DNA from: Otis tarda
Lineage: Eukaryota > Chordata > Aves > Otidiformes > Otididae
Assembly: GCA_026413225.1 (NCBI GenBank)
Contig: CM048553.1
Coordinates: 141,740,690-141,804,689, forward strand
DNA: 64,000 nucleotides
Direction of reading: 5' to 3'
How positions within the stretch are numbered: position 1 is the stretch's first letter; the number at the start of each line of letters is the position of its first letter. Position numbers and translations under genes: made by a program. Positions 12,459 through 49,237 of this stretch are shown here, piece by piece. A model generated the notes under the pieces. It saw only the letters and a program-made list of their open reading frames with translations, did no database searches and was not told the origin of the DNA.

Positions 12459-14217
12459 CGATAAAGACATGCTGTCCCGATGGCTCAGAACTGGCTCTGT
12501 TTCGCTGGTTGACTTGTCATTCATACTGTCAGCCTCAGATGAGATTTTCATGTTCTAAAGCTTTAATGACCATCATGTGTTGACTAATCTGCAGAAATTA
12601 CTCAGGTGTCCACTGTATCAGCCTGTGGGGAGATGTTCATGGCTTTGTCTCTGAAATGAATTTGTTCCGTGTTCCAGAGAAGCAAGTCGCAGATGAGGAT
12701 GCAGCATCTTAAAGCGCTCCTATGTTCAGCAACAGTTGCTAAACACGCGTATTGCCCAGCCAGGATGCTCAGAGGGACAGGAAAGCAGTACAGCTTGGAA
12801 GTCAGATGTGGCATAGGACAGAGACACCAAGTTCTTGAAGTCCTTTGGGGAAGAAGATTCCTTTTCATTTTGTAACAAAATACCATATATACAGTATTGC
12901 AAAAGAAAATGAACAGACAGTTTAGTAATTGGCTGTCTTGTTTCATCCATTTCATAGGGAAAAGGAAAATAAGAAAAATCTTGAAATTCAGAGACAGAAA
13001 AATCCCGATTTTTGTAGTCTGAATAAAGTTTCTTCTTAAGAAAACTTCTTCACTGAAACTAGCACAGCAACTTCTTTTTCACTTCCTGTTCTTATCAATC
13101 CCAAGGTATTAGCAGGATAAAGAAGAAGGTGACTTATGAATCACTGCAGCTCTTTAGAAGTATGAGGCACAATCTGGTGAGGCTGCAACCTCATCACAAA
13201 CTTCCTGACTGTTCTCATTGAAAGCCACCCTCCCCCTCCACACATACATTTTCTGCCACCACGAAATGTTCATCTAGGCATCAATTGTAGCCTTTCACTT
13301 GACTTTCAGGTAGTGCACCTAATTAAGCCCATTTTGACTGGAAGGCGTCTTGGATTCATCCTTTACATTTCCATGAGTTTGGAACATGATGTACTACCAA
13401 AATATTTAACAAGGGACTTCTCTGGAGATTTTTCCCCCATTATTACTATGCTTATCTCACCATAAAAAGACTCTCCACTGCATCCCAACCATCAGAGCTA
13501 TTTCCTTTCCCTCCTTGAAAATCCATCAATCATTTCACTTTCTGCTTGACAATTCCACACCTCTCTCCCAGTCTGCTTAACACCCCCGGGAAGCCCCAGG
13601 GCTTCCTTAGGCAGCAGTTTGTCTATCGTGGTTGCTCCTGAGGAGCAGTTGGGTGGGTGGCAGGCAGGTAGCTCCCGTGCTATGGCTGGAGATCGTCCTT
13701 GACTTGTACACACTGCGGTTGAGAATGTCAAGGCTGATCTTGATTTTACTTTTCAAGCATATTCAAAACATTAGGCATGGAATATATGGCAGATTCATGA
13801 GCAGGGAATTATTTCTGGTGTACATTATATCACTGTAACAGTCACTGAAGCAAAAATTCTCTTTGCTGATGAACCCCTCAGGATAATATCTCTGAGCTCC
13901 TGCAGTAATTGAAAAGGAGAGACTGTTGAGTCTGTGACAACATGCCCCAGTGCTCATCAGGCACTGGCAGGTTTTTCAGTTAAGAAAAATCAAAATCAAT
14001 TAGGCACTTCCTTTAAAATCCTTATCCGTGCAGCATTTGGTATCTTCACTCTGATGATGACGTTATTTTACAGGTTCCCCTATGACCTTAATTGTGACCT
14101 GAATTTCTACTAGGGATAGCAGTAAAACCAAAAGCAAATTTTAATCAAAATCTCATCATAGTTTGGTAAGTAGCATAGGCCTGACATATGCTTAACATAT
14201 AAATTCTTAATTTAGAA

Positions 14218-14227
14218 GGGGGGGGGG
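14218..14227. repeat. G10 run in a purine-rich stretch
   Basis: Ten G bases followed by AAGAGGGGAGAAAGAAG, a purine-only strand to about 14245. Confidence 0.8.
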
Positions 14228-15683
14228 AAGAGGGGAGAAAGAAGATAAAAGTTTAACTCTGCTTCTCTCTGAAGGTTACATTTAATGAACATGACCCCAT
14301 TTTGCAAAAGCCCAGACTATCTGTAGGTCACATTCTGTCTAAAAATTCTCATTTATCAGGTTCATCCTTTTAAAACACTTCTCAGTCTTACAAAATGGCA
14401 GAGTCCCAGTGACTGTGCTCACTGAAATGCTCAGAGGGCTGGCTCGGAAGCTGCGTTACGCAATGCCCTGTGCGCTTTGAGGTTAGATTCTTGCTGCCTC
14501 GCTTCCCTATCTCTCTCAGCACGTCTTCCTACTTCCTTTTGTTGTACACTCACCTCACCAAAATATGTTTGCATTCTTTGTAAAAGAATTGTTTGTCTTC
14601 CAGAATACACAACACCACAGACTTATCTTCCCTAGTGTTTAAGAGTAAGCTGTTTCTATAGCCCCAGCTGTGCAACCTTCTGTTTTGTTGGGGGTTTAGC
14701 ACACTATGAATTTCAAGCCTGACAAAATAGACTGCGAAAAGATCGATAGTTGCTATGCAAAAGTTAGACTTTGTTATTACTACTGGTGGGCAGCAGGAAG
14801 TAAAACCCGTCCTTATGTGCTGGCAGGTCAGGACTAAAGTTCAAGCTATGCTAGCGTGCTGGTTTTGTACAGACTGACCATCAACCTGCTTCGTCTTGGA
14901 GGAAGTCACTCATTGCTGGTGTTCACTGCTTTAGGTAATAGACTTACACTTCTGTTTTCCTGCTACTAATAGGTAAGCACTTTGCTTCAGAACTGAGTAA
15001 TTTTTCACTCTAGTGTAAGAGCCTGTCACCCTTTCATGGCCATTGCTCATGGACATGTGGCAGGAGGAGAATGTGGCAGGTGAGTGGTCTGGATTTACAG
15101 TGAAACGCCTTGCATCGTCTAGCCTGGGTGAACTCTCAGCCATAAGCATTAAGGAGTTAAGCTTTCTCTACTTTGAGCAAACTGTGAAACTGAATACAGA
15201 AACGCTGTCAGGTCGCAAAACATACATACAGATGATTTGCTGACACTTCGTGTTTTCTCTACGAAGCCTACAGCCCATGACCTCTGGTTGTCCCAGGACA
15301 CATTAAGCAACCAACTGAGGCAGAGGTAGGTACATCCTTATCTTTGGTTAGAAAAATTCTCGTTCATGAAATGCCACTTGCTGGCAATTCAGATACAACC
15401 TCACTGACCTAGAAGGGTTCTCCACTTCCTTTTGGCGGTAGGAGTTGGAATTAGATATGCTGATGCTAAATGGCTTAGCATTATCAGCAAAACAGCTTAA
15501 CTACTCTGTCCCAGAAGGTTAAACTATAATGAGCCTCTTAAAAAACACTCCGTGCAATGGACAAGCACTAGGCTTTGCCGTACAAGGTTGGGGATCAGTC
15601 TTCCTCTCCACTCTGTGTGTGGCTATAGAGCCAGCAGAAAGAATCAGTCCAGGCCAGAACATTTCTAAGTGTTACTTTTGACA

Positions 15684-15798
15684 TGATGAGGCTCTGAGGA
15701 ACTCGATCTGGTTGGAGATGTCCCTGCTCCTTGCAGGGGGGCTGGACTAGATGGCCTTTAGAGGTCCCTTCCAACCCAAACTGTTTTATGATTCTAAA
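15684..15798 (+). mobile_element. CR1 LINE 3' end fragment (about 115 bp)
   Basis: It shows the GATCTGGTTGGAGATGTCCC block, the CTCCTTGCAGGGGGGCTGGA motif and a decayed octamer tail (TTTTATGATTCTAAAA). It is severely 5' truncated, as is usual for CR1, and belongs to the same subfamily as the copies at 610 and 3460. Confidence 0.9.
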
Positions 15799-17068
15799 AT
15801 GATCAAATTTAGATGTAAAGAAATAACCCAATGGAATTAAATTTGACATTCATCTATGCATAAGGATATTTTTCCACGGTAAGGATTTATATTTAAATAA
15901 TTATTTCCTCTTTAAGGATCTTTAAAATCTTTAAAAATTCAGCATCTTGGGACTTGCCTTTGCAAATTCACACATGTTGACAAGGTGTTATGTCTGCCCT
16001 ACAAGTCACCTGGGGTCCACGCCTGCTTGCCAGTCTGCCTGGGATGGTCTGCTGTGATGGCAGCTCAAGTGTGTGATATTTAGATTTTATGTAGACAGCA
16101 CTTAATCTACAGCAATAGTGGCACTGTAAACGAATGCTTCCAGTATGCAGATACCACTTCACTCTCCACAAATATGTAGATTCCTGATGAAATGCTCTGG
16201 CTTTAAAGTGCTGTAGCATAACTTATAAAATGGAGCAGGATTAAAAGCAAGGAGAAAGAACGTGGAGCAAGCAGAGGCAGTAAGGGAGAAATTCCCCCCA
16301 GCAAAAGCAATGCTTCTTGTCAGGCAAGAAATGGCTGGTCAACAGAAGTAATTTGCTAAGTTGCTTCAGGGAAGCATGTCTCTAGTAAGAAAGAAAACAT
16401 AAGAACACCCATTCTAAGAAAGAAAAAAAACAAAACAAACAAAAAAAGGTACTCCATGGTAAAAAATACTTACTTTTTTCTACTGTTTTCCAAGCCCTTT
16501 TAAAGACAAGCCCCAGACATGTAATCCAGGGCATGACATATTTGAAGTTCTGTCTTTGAAACCTTTTCTTTTTGCCGTCTTCCTCCCAGTCAGAAGTCAC
16601 AAAGTAATGGGTCTGCAACAAATTACAGCATTGCAGATCTGCATCTAATAGTTGAGTTTGGAGACTCCATATGTTTCAGCTTCCTTCAAGGCTACTTTCA
16701 GCCACTACAATCTGGTAACATCTAGGGGTTTTGTCAGTAGGGCTAAGCATCCATCTAAGCAGCTGCATTAGAAAAAGTTTCCTTAAAAAAAAAATTATAT
16801 TTTTGCAGAACAGCTCTACCAGATATTTCTCCAAATGCATCTAAAACTGCCCTGCTCACTGCAGGAACCTCAGATGTTCCAAAAAATCTGGGTTCCTGAG
16901 AGGCCAAGCAAAACTGTATGGCTTGCACAGTGAACCTCTGAAGCCCTTAGAAACTCCTGCTTCCAAGCCATAAGTGTTGCTGTATTTTGCCGAGGAACAG
17001 AATCTGAAATTACCATTTTCTCTCTAGTTTTTAAAAAGCTATTTGGTACGTAGCATGATTGACTTGGC

Positions 17069-17126
17069 TACGTATTTCACTGCTAATTGAAATACTGAAA
17101 TACCCCGTACGTATTTCACTGCTAAT
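17069..17126. repeat. 19-bp direct repeat, two copies 39 bp apart
   Basis: TACGTATTTCACTGCTAAT occurs at 17069-17087 and again at 17108-17126 with no mismatch. It looks like a short local duplication. Confidence 0.85.
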
Positions 17127-19206
17127 AACTGTTAGCCCTGGAAAGCCAGAAGATGCGTCCTTCATCCAAGTGGCGGAGATAAGGGATGCGCAGCTACAGC
17201 CTCACCTCGTGATCCAGGAGTCCTCCACCACTAGCCAGTGCCAACGGCATGACTAATACTGCTAATGTCCCCTCTCATCCCCAAAGCAAATCTGCACCTC
17301 TAAAATAGTTAATTCTGCTTCAAGCACCCATTTAAAGACTGCTGTGCTTTGCATTCACTGAAGCTCCACTTCAGCCTTGCTGAGGAGAGGGTAGAAGATA
17401 ACTTGAGCCACAACTCAAACAATTAATAATAATGCAAAGTGCTGACTCCAGTAAAATCACAGCAACCCAAGGTGAATCTCTCACTCTGAGACCCCACCAG
17501 GACAGCAGCCTCAGCTTTTCTGCTTTCAGCTGGAAACTGAATTACATCAGATAGGAAATCTTTGGAGCACTTTCCTGTCACTCATCTGTCAAAAGCAGAG
17601 CTTGGGGACAGCAAGATACAATGTAAAAAGCAGAATTGAGCTTAATTTTCTAGATTTGTACTGGAGTTCTCTTGTCATGAACCTTTCTGATTTTTTAAAA
17701 AAGCAGGTAGTTGTTATGGCAATTAGCACTTCGCAGGTTTAAAGTTATTATTTTTTTTTATTTCAGACTAGGCTACAAGAGGATAGGAAAAAAAAACAAT
17801 AATCCTTAAAGCAAATGATTTTGTTGCATTAAAACAGAATAATAAATGAATCCAGCAACCTTTACTGTATAATTCCTAAACTCTGGAGTGGAAAAGCACA
17901 TTTGGGTCTTACCTCTCACAACCAGCAACTCCTATTACTACAGCTAATAGGTAATACTAAGTTTTTTAAGGGTGGGGTAGGCAAAAACTTATTGTCAGTT
18001 ATATCCAGAAGATTAATGCAAGGCCTTTGAATACAGCTCAAAGGCTACAGCGATTAGACTGTCTAGAGTACATCTCACTTCGACAGGTTTCTTATTTAAG
18101 TTTTGAGACACCTTAATGCCACATTGGTAGCAAGCAGTTTCCCTTCTTTGGAAGGGTGCTGCAAGTAACTGTTTCCAGAAAGGCTGGGATTCTCCATGTT
18201 CCAACAACTTTTAACTGCATCTTGGAAGAAAATAAAGCTACTTACCATAAAAAAAAAAATCCCAAGATAGTTGGGAATAGAGGCTAAATCTTTACTTCCA
18301 GTACACTTTCTTATCCACAGGGCTGTCCTTCCTTCCCTTCTCCATTCAGAATCTGGAAGTATCAGGCTGCCAGGATCTTGCTGAGATGCAAGTTACTGGA
18401 AATAAGGAAGCATACCCAGTCACAAACTGCCAGCTGCACAGATGGCTTACCAACACAAGGTGTAGCTAATTTAGCTACCTGCCTTCCAAAAGGACTCAAA
18501 GTTCAGCATCTTGAACTTGCATCTTTCAAATTTCTGCACACCCATGCGGTCACTCTGGAGGTCCTCCACTTCTGGAGGACAAGGTGGATACTTGGCTGCC
18601 CTCAGTGGAACAGCCAGCTCGGTCGAAACACCCCCAACCTCTCTCACCGTTCTGCCCGTTCAACCTGTGCTGTCTTGTCTGCAAGCACTATGCAGTTCCG
18701 GTAGAAATAGCAATTCTGTAATGCAAATGTGTGCAGTGCTACTACTGCGCTAAAAGCTGAAGAGTTCAAGGCTCCTGTGAGCCTTTTCTGCTCAACAAAG
18801 CAGGAGACTACATTGCAGAATGGGTTATACTCTGTGCGAAGCAACACTGCTGCATTTCAGCGGCATCTTCAATGTCAGAACAAAGACTAAAACTACATGA
18901 AAATATGTTTGTAACAAGAGGAGGCTGATCATTCAATACAGGAAATATTTTTCATAACCAAATACTGTAGATCACTCTAGCAGAGGAATGGAGGAAATAG
19001 ACTCAGGGTGAACCTTCTGGCCTCCTCTGTAAAGATACCTTCCTATTTTGTGTTTAGAGGCAGAGTATAATATTTCTTCTGCTACATTCCACCGGTCTTC
19101 ATTTGATTACGCGCTTTTTAATTGTCAGTAATACCTTGATTTCTCCAGGCACATGAAGTAACTTCATAGAATCCTGTTAACTTAAAACTTTCTTAGGATA
19201 AAGGTT

Positions 19207-19215
<9 letters not shown>

Positions 19216-19241
<26 letters not shown>
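19216..19241. repeat. A26 homopolymer
   Basis: A 26-base A run on the plus strand, the longest in the window. No retroposed body or upstream AATAAA was seen next to it, so it is treated as a simple repeat. Confidence 0.9.
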
Positions 19242-19246
<5 letters not shown>

Positions 19247-19686
19247 TTTTCAGGTCACATTATTTCATTTCATTATTTAAATGTTTAGAGTAAAGCAATT
19301 TACCATGCAAGTTGAAAGCAAAATCCCTTCAATAAGGGAAGCAGGCAACGTCTTCATTAAAGCCTTTCCCAGAGACAGGACTCACATTGGCCATAGAGTG
19401 AGCTATGGTCTTTCCTTTCTAAAAGTGGATCTAGTATCCCCAAAGGAATTTTTTAGTCATGGTCTGCCAACTTGTATCTGCTTCCAGACTGGAATGTGGC
19501 CCTTTGTTTTGTAAATGTATTTGATTACTGCTTTTTCCTTTTGACAAGTGCTTTCTGTACTAAAGAAGTCATTGTTACTTTTTTCAGTGGTAATTGAGGG
19601 ATATACCAAGTTCTCCCTTAGAAGGCCTCATTAACCCTTGCCCTCCATATTCTTCCCTTCTTCCTGTTCTTAATCAGATTCTAATT

Positions 19687-19692
19687 TTTATT
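19687..19692 (-). terminator. Candidate distal polyadenylation signal AATAAA
   Basis: A second AATAAA on the minus strand lies about 2.06 kb past the stop. Mammalian YWHAZ makes short and long 3' UTR forms, so a distal site is expected somewhere here. Which hexamer is used cannot be decided from sequence alone. Confidence 0.3.
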
Positions 19693-20759
19693 ACCTATTA
19701 TAACAATTATTATTAGGTGATTAAGATTATCCTACCCACCTTTTCTACCAATCTTGGACAAAGGGCTCGGCTGCTTCTAGAAATGGAGCATCACATTCCA
19801 AATGCAATGATCATATATATTTAAACTTTTTTTTTTAAATATAAAAAAAATCCTATACTGAACTTCTGAAGAGTCAGACCCGTAACTTGCTTATGTCTAC
19901 TGCACGTGCAAAAGGGTAAAGCAATGCAGTTCATGTTCAGTGACTTGGTTCATCTGCTTTTCCATGTATCATATTTACTTGGGTGAAAAGTTATCTTGGT
20001 GTCACCAGGTTAAAGTTATCTAAAACTAGAAAATACTTACCCTGTGCTTACAGGTGCAGCTCAATCAAGAAAAAGGCCACTCAAGCTTCCCTTATGTTGA
20101 CTACATAAATACAACAACAATATTTTAACACAATTCAATTATTTTCCAAGAGTCTCAGTTCTTGACAGACATGTGCTACTGTCTGAAAATTAGTCTCAAT
20201 TTCCCCAGAACTATTTCAGTTTCAAACCAAATATCTACAAATGCCATAGTAATTCTGTAAATGCCATCAGTGTAGACCTCACCAGGGACAAGGAATGGAA
20301 GAGCATCGTTACTCTGGGGAGCCTTTCCACAAACTGAGCTGTAGTGTCTGAACCCTCTGAACTCTATGGAGGCTCCTGCTCAGCTCTCCTTTAAAGAGCT
20401 AACAGGAGCAAGCTGTGAGTTTCCATATAACTACACGTATTCCAAAGGTCAGCTCTTAAAGAACTTTGTATGCCTTTTGCTGCAAGTCTGGGGACCATAT
20501 GTTTGTTAAGGTATCTCCAGAGTACCAGCCAGAAACCTGTAGGCATCCAGAAGTTGTCAATTAATTAATTAGAGCAACCTTAAAATCAGATACGAAGTAT
20601 TCAGTCCTGACCTCCCTGAAATTCATTAACTGTCTAAATGAGCATTAAGACTTTTCCATAATAAAACTACTTCCATTCTGAATTTGTGTATAATACTGTC
20701 ATTACTCTAAGAAGTGTGGGAAAACAGATCACATGAAATCTACACCAAAGGTAGTTGAA

Positions 20760-21749
20760 AAGTCCATTCATAAAACTTTTATTCCACTTACATCAACTTA
20801 ATACACGTGTTCTGAACAGTTATGCTTGGATTGTTCATGAAAATTTCATAAGACATTAAACAAAGCTAGCCATCATCTCAAGTTATTTCCCTGTTAACTA
20901 TTTTTACAGCACATGCATGTTAGGCAAGTATCAAAAAAAAAAATCACAAAAGCAAAAAACCTAAAAAAGTTAAATACATGGATTTTTGTTTTACTGCTGT
21001 GCTCGATATACAGTGTCATTATGGATATCAAGCAATTCATTTTTTACTGCATCTTTACTTGTACATTTGTTCTTAGGTTGCTTAAACCATTTAAATACAA
21101 ATAAAATGTGTAGCAAAAATAATGAAAGCAACAGCAGGTAACTTTACAAATAATGGAATGTGAACCGTTTCTCTGTCCTTCTCTAGAGAAAGTTGACTGG
21201 GTTATCAAACTGTCTTAAGGAACACTTCAGCTGCAATCAAAGATGTACACTTGATTGGTATAGTCCATAGATTTCACATGTTGACTTGACATGCAACATC
21301 TATGGGACACCAGTTAATTCACAGCCGTGTGCCCCAGCTTGAATACTCATGCTAACTACACCTGTGGCTGCAACCGATTATCCCTTTTTTCCATCATGAC
21401 AGACCAATATGCAAGCAGTCGTCTTTGCCTGACATAGAAAGCTGTTTTAACACTGGCCTTGTGGGAAGCCACAATGTACCAAAAGTACTATGCCAAACAT
21501 GTAAAACTTGTATAAAAAATTTCACAACCCTATATTGGCCACCTCAGATGAAAACAGGTAAGTTCCCCAAATGTTAACTGGCTCTATTCCCCTAATATTA
21601 AACAAAACCACATGGGAAATATAGAAATCCAAACAGAAGTAACATAAACCTGTCAAATCGTAAACAAAAACTATTTGTGGGACAGCATGGATGACAAATG
21701 GTCTACTGTGTAAATTTCAGAATGAGGCAGACGAAAGTTGGAAGGCTGG
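20760..21749 (-). other. YWHAZ: YWHAZ 3' UTR (proximal form, about 1 kb)
   Basis: This AT-rich, non-coding stretch follows the stop codon down to just beyond the AATAAA at 20783-20778. From memory its text, especially the last part around GTGGAATAAAAGTTTTATG, closely resembles the 3' end of mammalian YWHAZ mRNAs, which would make it a conserved 3' UTR. The exact cleavage base is not visible and is set about 20 nt past the signal. A longer UTR ending near 19.67 kb is also possible. Confidence 0.8.
20778..20783 (-). terminator. Proximal polyadenylation signal AATAAA of YWHAZ
   Basis: A canonical AATAAA on the minus strand lies about 970 nt past the stop codon, within the stretch GTGGAATAAAAGTTTTATG that I recall from mammalian YWHAZ mRNAs. 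A pyrimidine-rich stretch (ACTTTTCAACTACC) follows on the transcript strand, as expected of a downstream element. Confidence 0.75.
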
Positions 21750-46575
<24,826 letters not shown>

Positions 46576-46585
46576 GCTGATATTT

Positions 46586-48287
46586 CTAAAGAGGAAAAAT
46601 AGTGAGGCATTATTCAGACACTGATCAAGGACAAAGGTGTTTTACCTTCATATGCAACCATTCTCTAAGTAGTTTGGAGCTGTTAAGAGGTACAACTGAA
46701 ATCCAGAACCCAAGACATACAAGCACTCAATGCTCAAACACACAGATACATGGATTGAAGACTTAAAGCCACTGCTTCCTCCTGAAAAATTGTTAACTTT
46801 AAGTAATTATTTTAATAAATTCAAACAAAAGCACCCAAAGGTGAACTGAAAGCAAGTAACTCTTATCTTACGCATATAAACGATCCTAGTTCTTTGCCAT
46901 CGTTCTCTTGTAAGACTACATTCAAGCTGCAGCATCGGCTGCATCTCATTATCAATATAACAAAATTGACAACGAAAAAATTCAATAGTAAGTTTTTCAC
47001 ACGAACAGACCAAATAGAGGCTAGATAAACAGCACCAGGCAACTCTCTGCACCTTAACAGAATCTCACATGCAGAAAGACTTTGCATAGGGATCTGCAAA
47101 TGAAATCCCACACTGGATATTATAAAGTTATAATGCACCAAATATCTAAATTTCAAGGTATACACCCTTCAAAAATGTTAATTTCTTTTCCCAGAATGGG
47201 ATACAGTAGACATTCTGAGCCAGGTACTGCTTCTCAGCCTGAGAGACTATGCTTTCAGAAACAAAAGAATTTTCTTTTACTTAAAAATATTACTTCAACA
47301 TCAATATTTGTATCTCAGATAGCACAACCTTGCTGAGAGGCTTCATAACCTGCATCTTATCAGCACTTTAAAGAAAAAAAAAAAAAAAAGAAAAAAAAAG
47401 TCAAGCTCTACTGAACAGAGATATCAGGGTTTCCCCCCCCCCGGTGTGTCAGGCAAGATTACTCCTCCCTCATTCCCCCATCCTTTTATGCATCCTGACT
47501 TGATCATTTTGAGGCCCTGGCAAGGTGCTTTGGGATACATCGTCCTTTAAAGTTTGACTACACTATTAAAGCAAGAATCAATTGTGGGCTGTATGGTTTA
47601 TTTATTTCTGTATGTTCCATACGTAGCATCTTAACCTTTAAACGTTAACATTTTTGTCATTTTACATAAAGTTTCCACAAACAATAGCAGCACTATCTTC
47701 CATTTAGGAATAAACTGAACACGTTTTAACATTCCAGTCACCAGAAAGGGAAAGTTTTAGTAGCTCCTACCCCCAACAGCGGGGCACAAACTCAGCGGCT
47801 GTTCCGTAGTGTTTGCTAACGTGCGCTGAAAACTTGACCGCACCGCGAACAGCGGGGTTAAGGAGCCATTTTAAGGCAAGGTCTTGGTTACGGATATCTA
47901 CCACCCGACGTGATCAGGAGGAGCGTGGTTAAAACGCCGGTCACAACGCCCTTCTACCAGGCCACCAGTCTGCCCGCGGGCTGCTAGGGCAGCATCCTTT
48001 CCAGGAGGCCACGCCACCCGTCGCTCCCGGCGGCCGAGGGCTGGGAGCTGCCCGCGATTGCCCCGCAGGCGAGGTGACAGCAGAAAATGGAGCGGCCCGG
48101 GGGAGGAGCGGGCGGCGCTGCGCGGCCCCCCGGGGCCGGGAGGCACGGCGCGGGCCGCCCCTCCCCGCGCTGCTGCGGCCGCCGCAGCCGCTCGCCGCGG
48201 GGACACCCAGCGCCTCGCCGGCCGCCTTTGTCATGGCGGATCGGCGCCGGAGCCCAGCCCACTCCAGCGCGCGTTCATCCCGCTCAC
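46586..48287 (-). other. YWHAZ intron 1 (shortest form)
   Basis: It runs from the nearest first-exon donor to the exon 2 acceptor. The 3' part is AT-rich with an A-rich simple repeat at 47371-47399 and a C10 run near 47433-47442. The 5' part lies in the CpG island. No coding exon or transposon was recognised. Confidence 0.6.
47371..47399. repeat. A-rich simple repeat in YWHAZ intron 1
   Basis: A runs broken by single G bases, on the plus strand (T-rich in the transcript). Confidence 0.85.
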
Positions 48288-48400
48288 CTCCGCCCAGCGC
48301 CGGCGGCTGCGGAGGAGGATGCCGCGTCCCCGCCCCAGCCGGACGAGGGGAAGCCCGCGGGCCCAGCCCCAGGGGAACGGGGGGGGAGGGGGAAGAGCAG
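48288..48400 (-). other. YWHAZ: Candidate YWHAZ first exon D (non-coding), 5' edge unknown
   Basis: On the minus strand, GCTGGGCGGAG ending at 48288 is followed by donor GTGAGC (GT at 48287-48286). Of the four donors it is nearest the coding exon and would give an intron of about 1.7 kb to the acceptor at 46586. The 5' edge is an estimate. Confidence 0.4.
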
Positions 48401-48741
48401 CGGGCAGCAGAGGAGCCCCCCCCCCTCCAGTCCCGAGGGAGCCGCCGCTACCGCCCGGACCCCTCGGCCAGGGGAGGGGGGAAAGAGGATGGGCGGAGGC
48501 GAGGGAGGAGGGGGGCTGGGCGGAGAGGAGGGAACCGAGCCCGACCAAGGGGCGGCCGCTGCGGCTCTTCCGCGCCCGGGCAGCGCTCCCGGCGGGAGAC
48601 CACACCCAGCGGCGGCCGCCCGCGCCCCGGCCCCCTCCCCCGCCCCCGCCCGGCGGAGGCGGCCCGCCCCCCTCCCACCTCCGCCGCCTCTACACGGGCG
48701 CGGGATCGCCCCCGCCACCGCGCCACGGGCGGGGTGCTCAC

Positions 48742-48820
48742 CTGCCGCCCCCTCCTCCGTCCCGGCGGCTCTTCCCCTCCCCCCCTCCCCTCCTCTCCTC
48801 GCCGGCGGGGAGGGGCAGCC
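48742..48820 (-). other. YWHAZ: Candidate YWHAZ first exon C (non-coding), 5' edge unknown
   Basis: On the minus strand, GGGCGGCAG ending at 48742 is followed by donor GTGAGC (GT at 48741-48740), a near-consensus splice donor. It could be a separate first exon or an alternative donor of exon B. The 5' edge is not determinable here. Confidence 0.38.
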
Positions 48821-48830
48821 GCGGCCTCAC

Positions 48831-48985
48831 CTGCGCAGCCCCTGCCGCCCCGTTCCCTCCCCGCGGAGCCGCCTTGCCGCCGAAGCCGCAACGGAGCGTG
48901 GGGGGCGGGGGAGGCGGGTAGGGAGGGCTCGGGCGCTGCCCGCCGGCCACCTCGCTCGGCCCCCCCCCCCCCGCACGCCGGGGGC
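48831..48985 (-). other. YWHAZ: Candidate YWHAZ first exon B (non-coding), 5' edge unknown
   Basis: On the minus strand, GGCTGCGCAG ending at 48831 is followed by donor GTGAGG (GT at 48830-48829). The match to the CAG/GTGAG consensus is strong. The upstream edge is a guess. Confidence 0.4.
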
Positions 48986-49064
48986 GGGGGGCAGGGTGCC
49001 AGGTGCCAGAGCGGCCGCCCGGCGCGGAGGCCGGCGGCGGGGCGGCGCGGCGGGCCCCGTTACC

Positions 49065-49170
49065 TGTGCGCGGCGGGAGCGCGGCAGCGACGGGTGTCTC
49101 GGGGCGGGCGGCCGGCGCGGACTGTGCCTGTCTCGCGGCTCGCTGCGCTGCAGCCTCTCTCCCAGCGCCA
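49065..49170 (-). other. YWHAZ: Candidate YWHAZ first exon A (non-coding), 5' edge unknown
   Basis: On the minus strand, CGCGCACAG at 49064 is followed by donor GTAACG (GT at 49063-49062). The exon would begin downstream of the CCAAT box at 49186-49190, so about 100 nt is reasonable, but the start is an estimate. This first exon has the best promoter context, with the X-box, CRE and CCAAT cluster directly upstream. Confidence 0.5.
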
Positions 49171-49185
49171 CACACGGCGTCTCCG

Positions 49186-49190
49186 CCAAT
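49186..49190 (+). promoter_or_regulatory. CCAAT box (NF-Y), inverted relative to YWHAZ
   Basis: CGCCAATCACC on the plus strand reads GTGATTGGCG in the gene's sense, the usual NF-Y site orientation in Y-boxes. It is 36 bp downstream, in gene sense, of the CRE. Confidence 0.55.
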
Positions 49191-49226
49191 CACCGCGCCG
49201 CAAACGCACGGGCAGCGCACCGCCCG

Positions 49227-49234
49227 TGACGTCA
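49227..49234. promoter_or_regulatory. Perfect palindromic CRE (TGACGTCA)
   Basis: The full eight-base cAMP response element, the consensus for CREB/ATF factors, lies about 160 bp upstream of the first-exon A donor in the CpG island. Its position near a likely start site is typical of functional CREs. Confidence 0.7.
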
Positions 49235-49237
49235 AGC

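Larger units (their letters stand above)
8506..15683. other. Intergenic DNA, no gene recognised
   Basis: Unique sequence that turns from GC-richer to AT-richer near 10.6-11 kb. The longest open frames (10014-10508 and 10660-11082, plus strand) show no domain, signal peptide or splice context and are not called. Confidence 0.6.
15799..20759. other. Intergenic DNA downstream of YWHAZ
   Basis: AT-rich unique sequence holding the 17069 direct repeat, the A26 run and a possible distal polyadenylation signal at 19687-19692. The part above about 19.67 kb may be transcribed as a longer YWHAZ 3' UTR. Confidence 0.6.
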
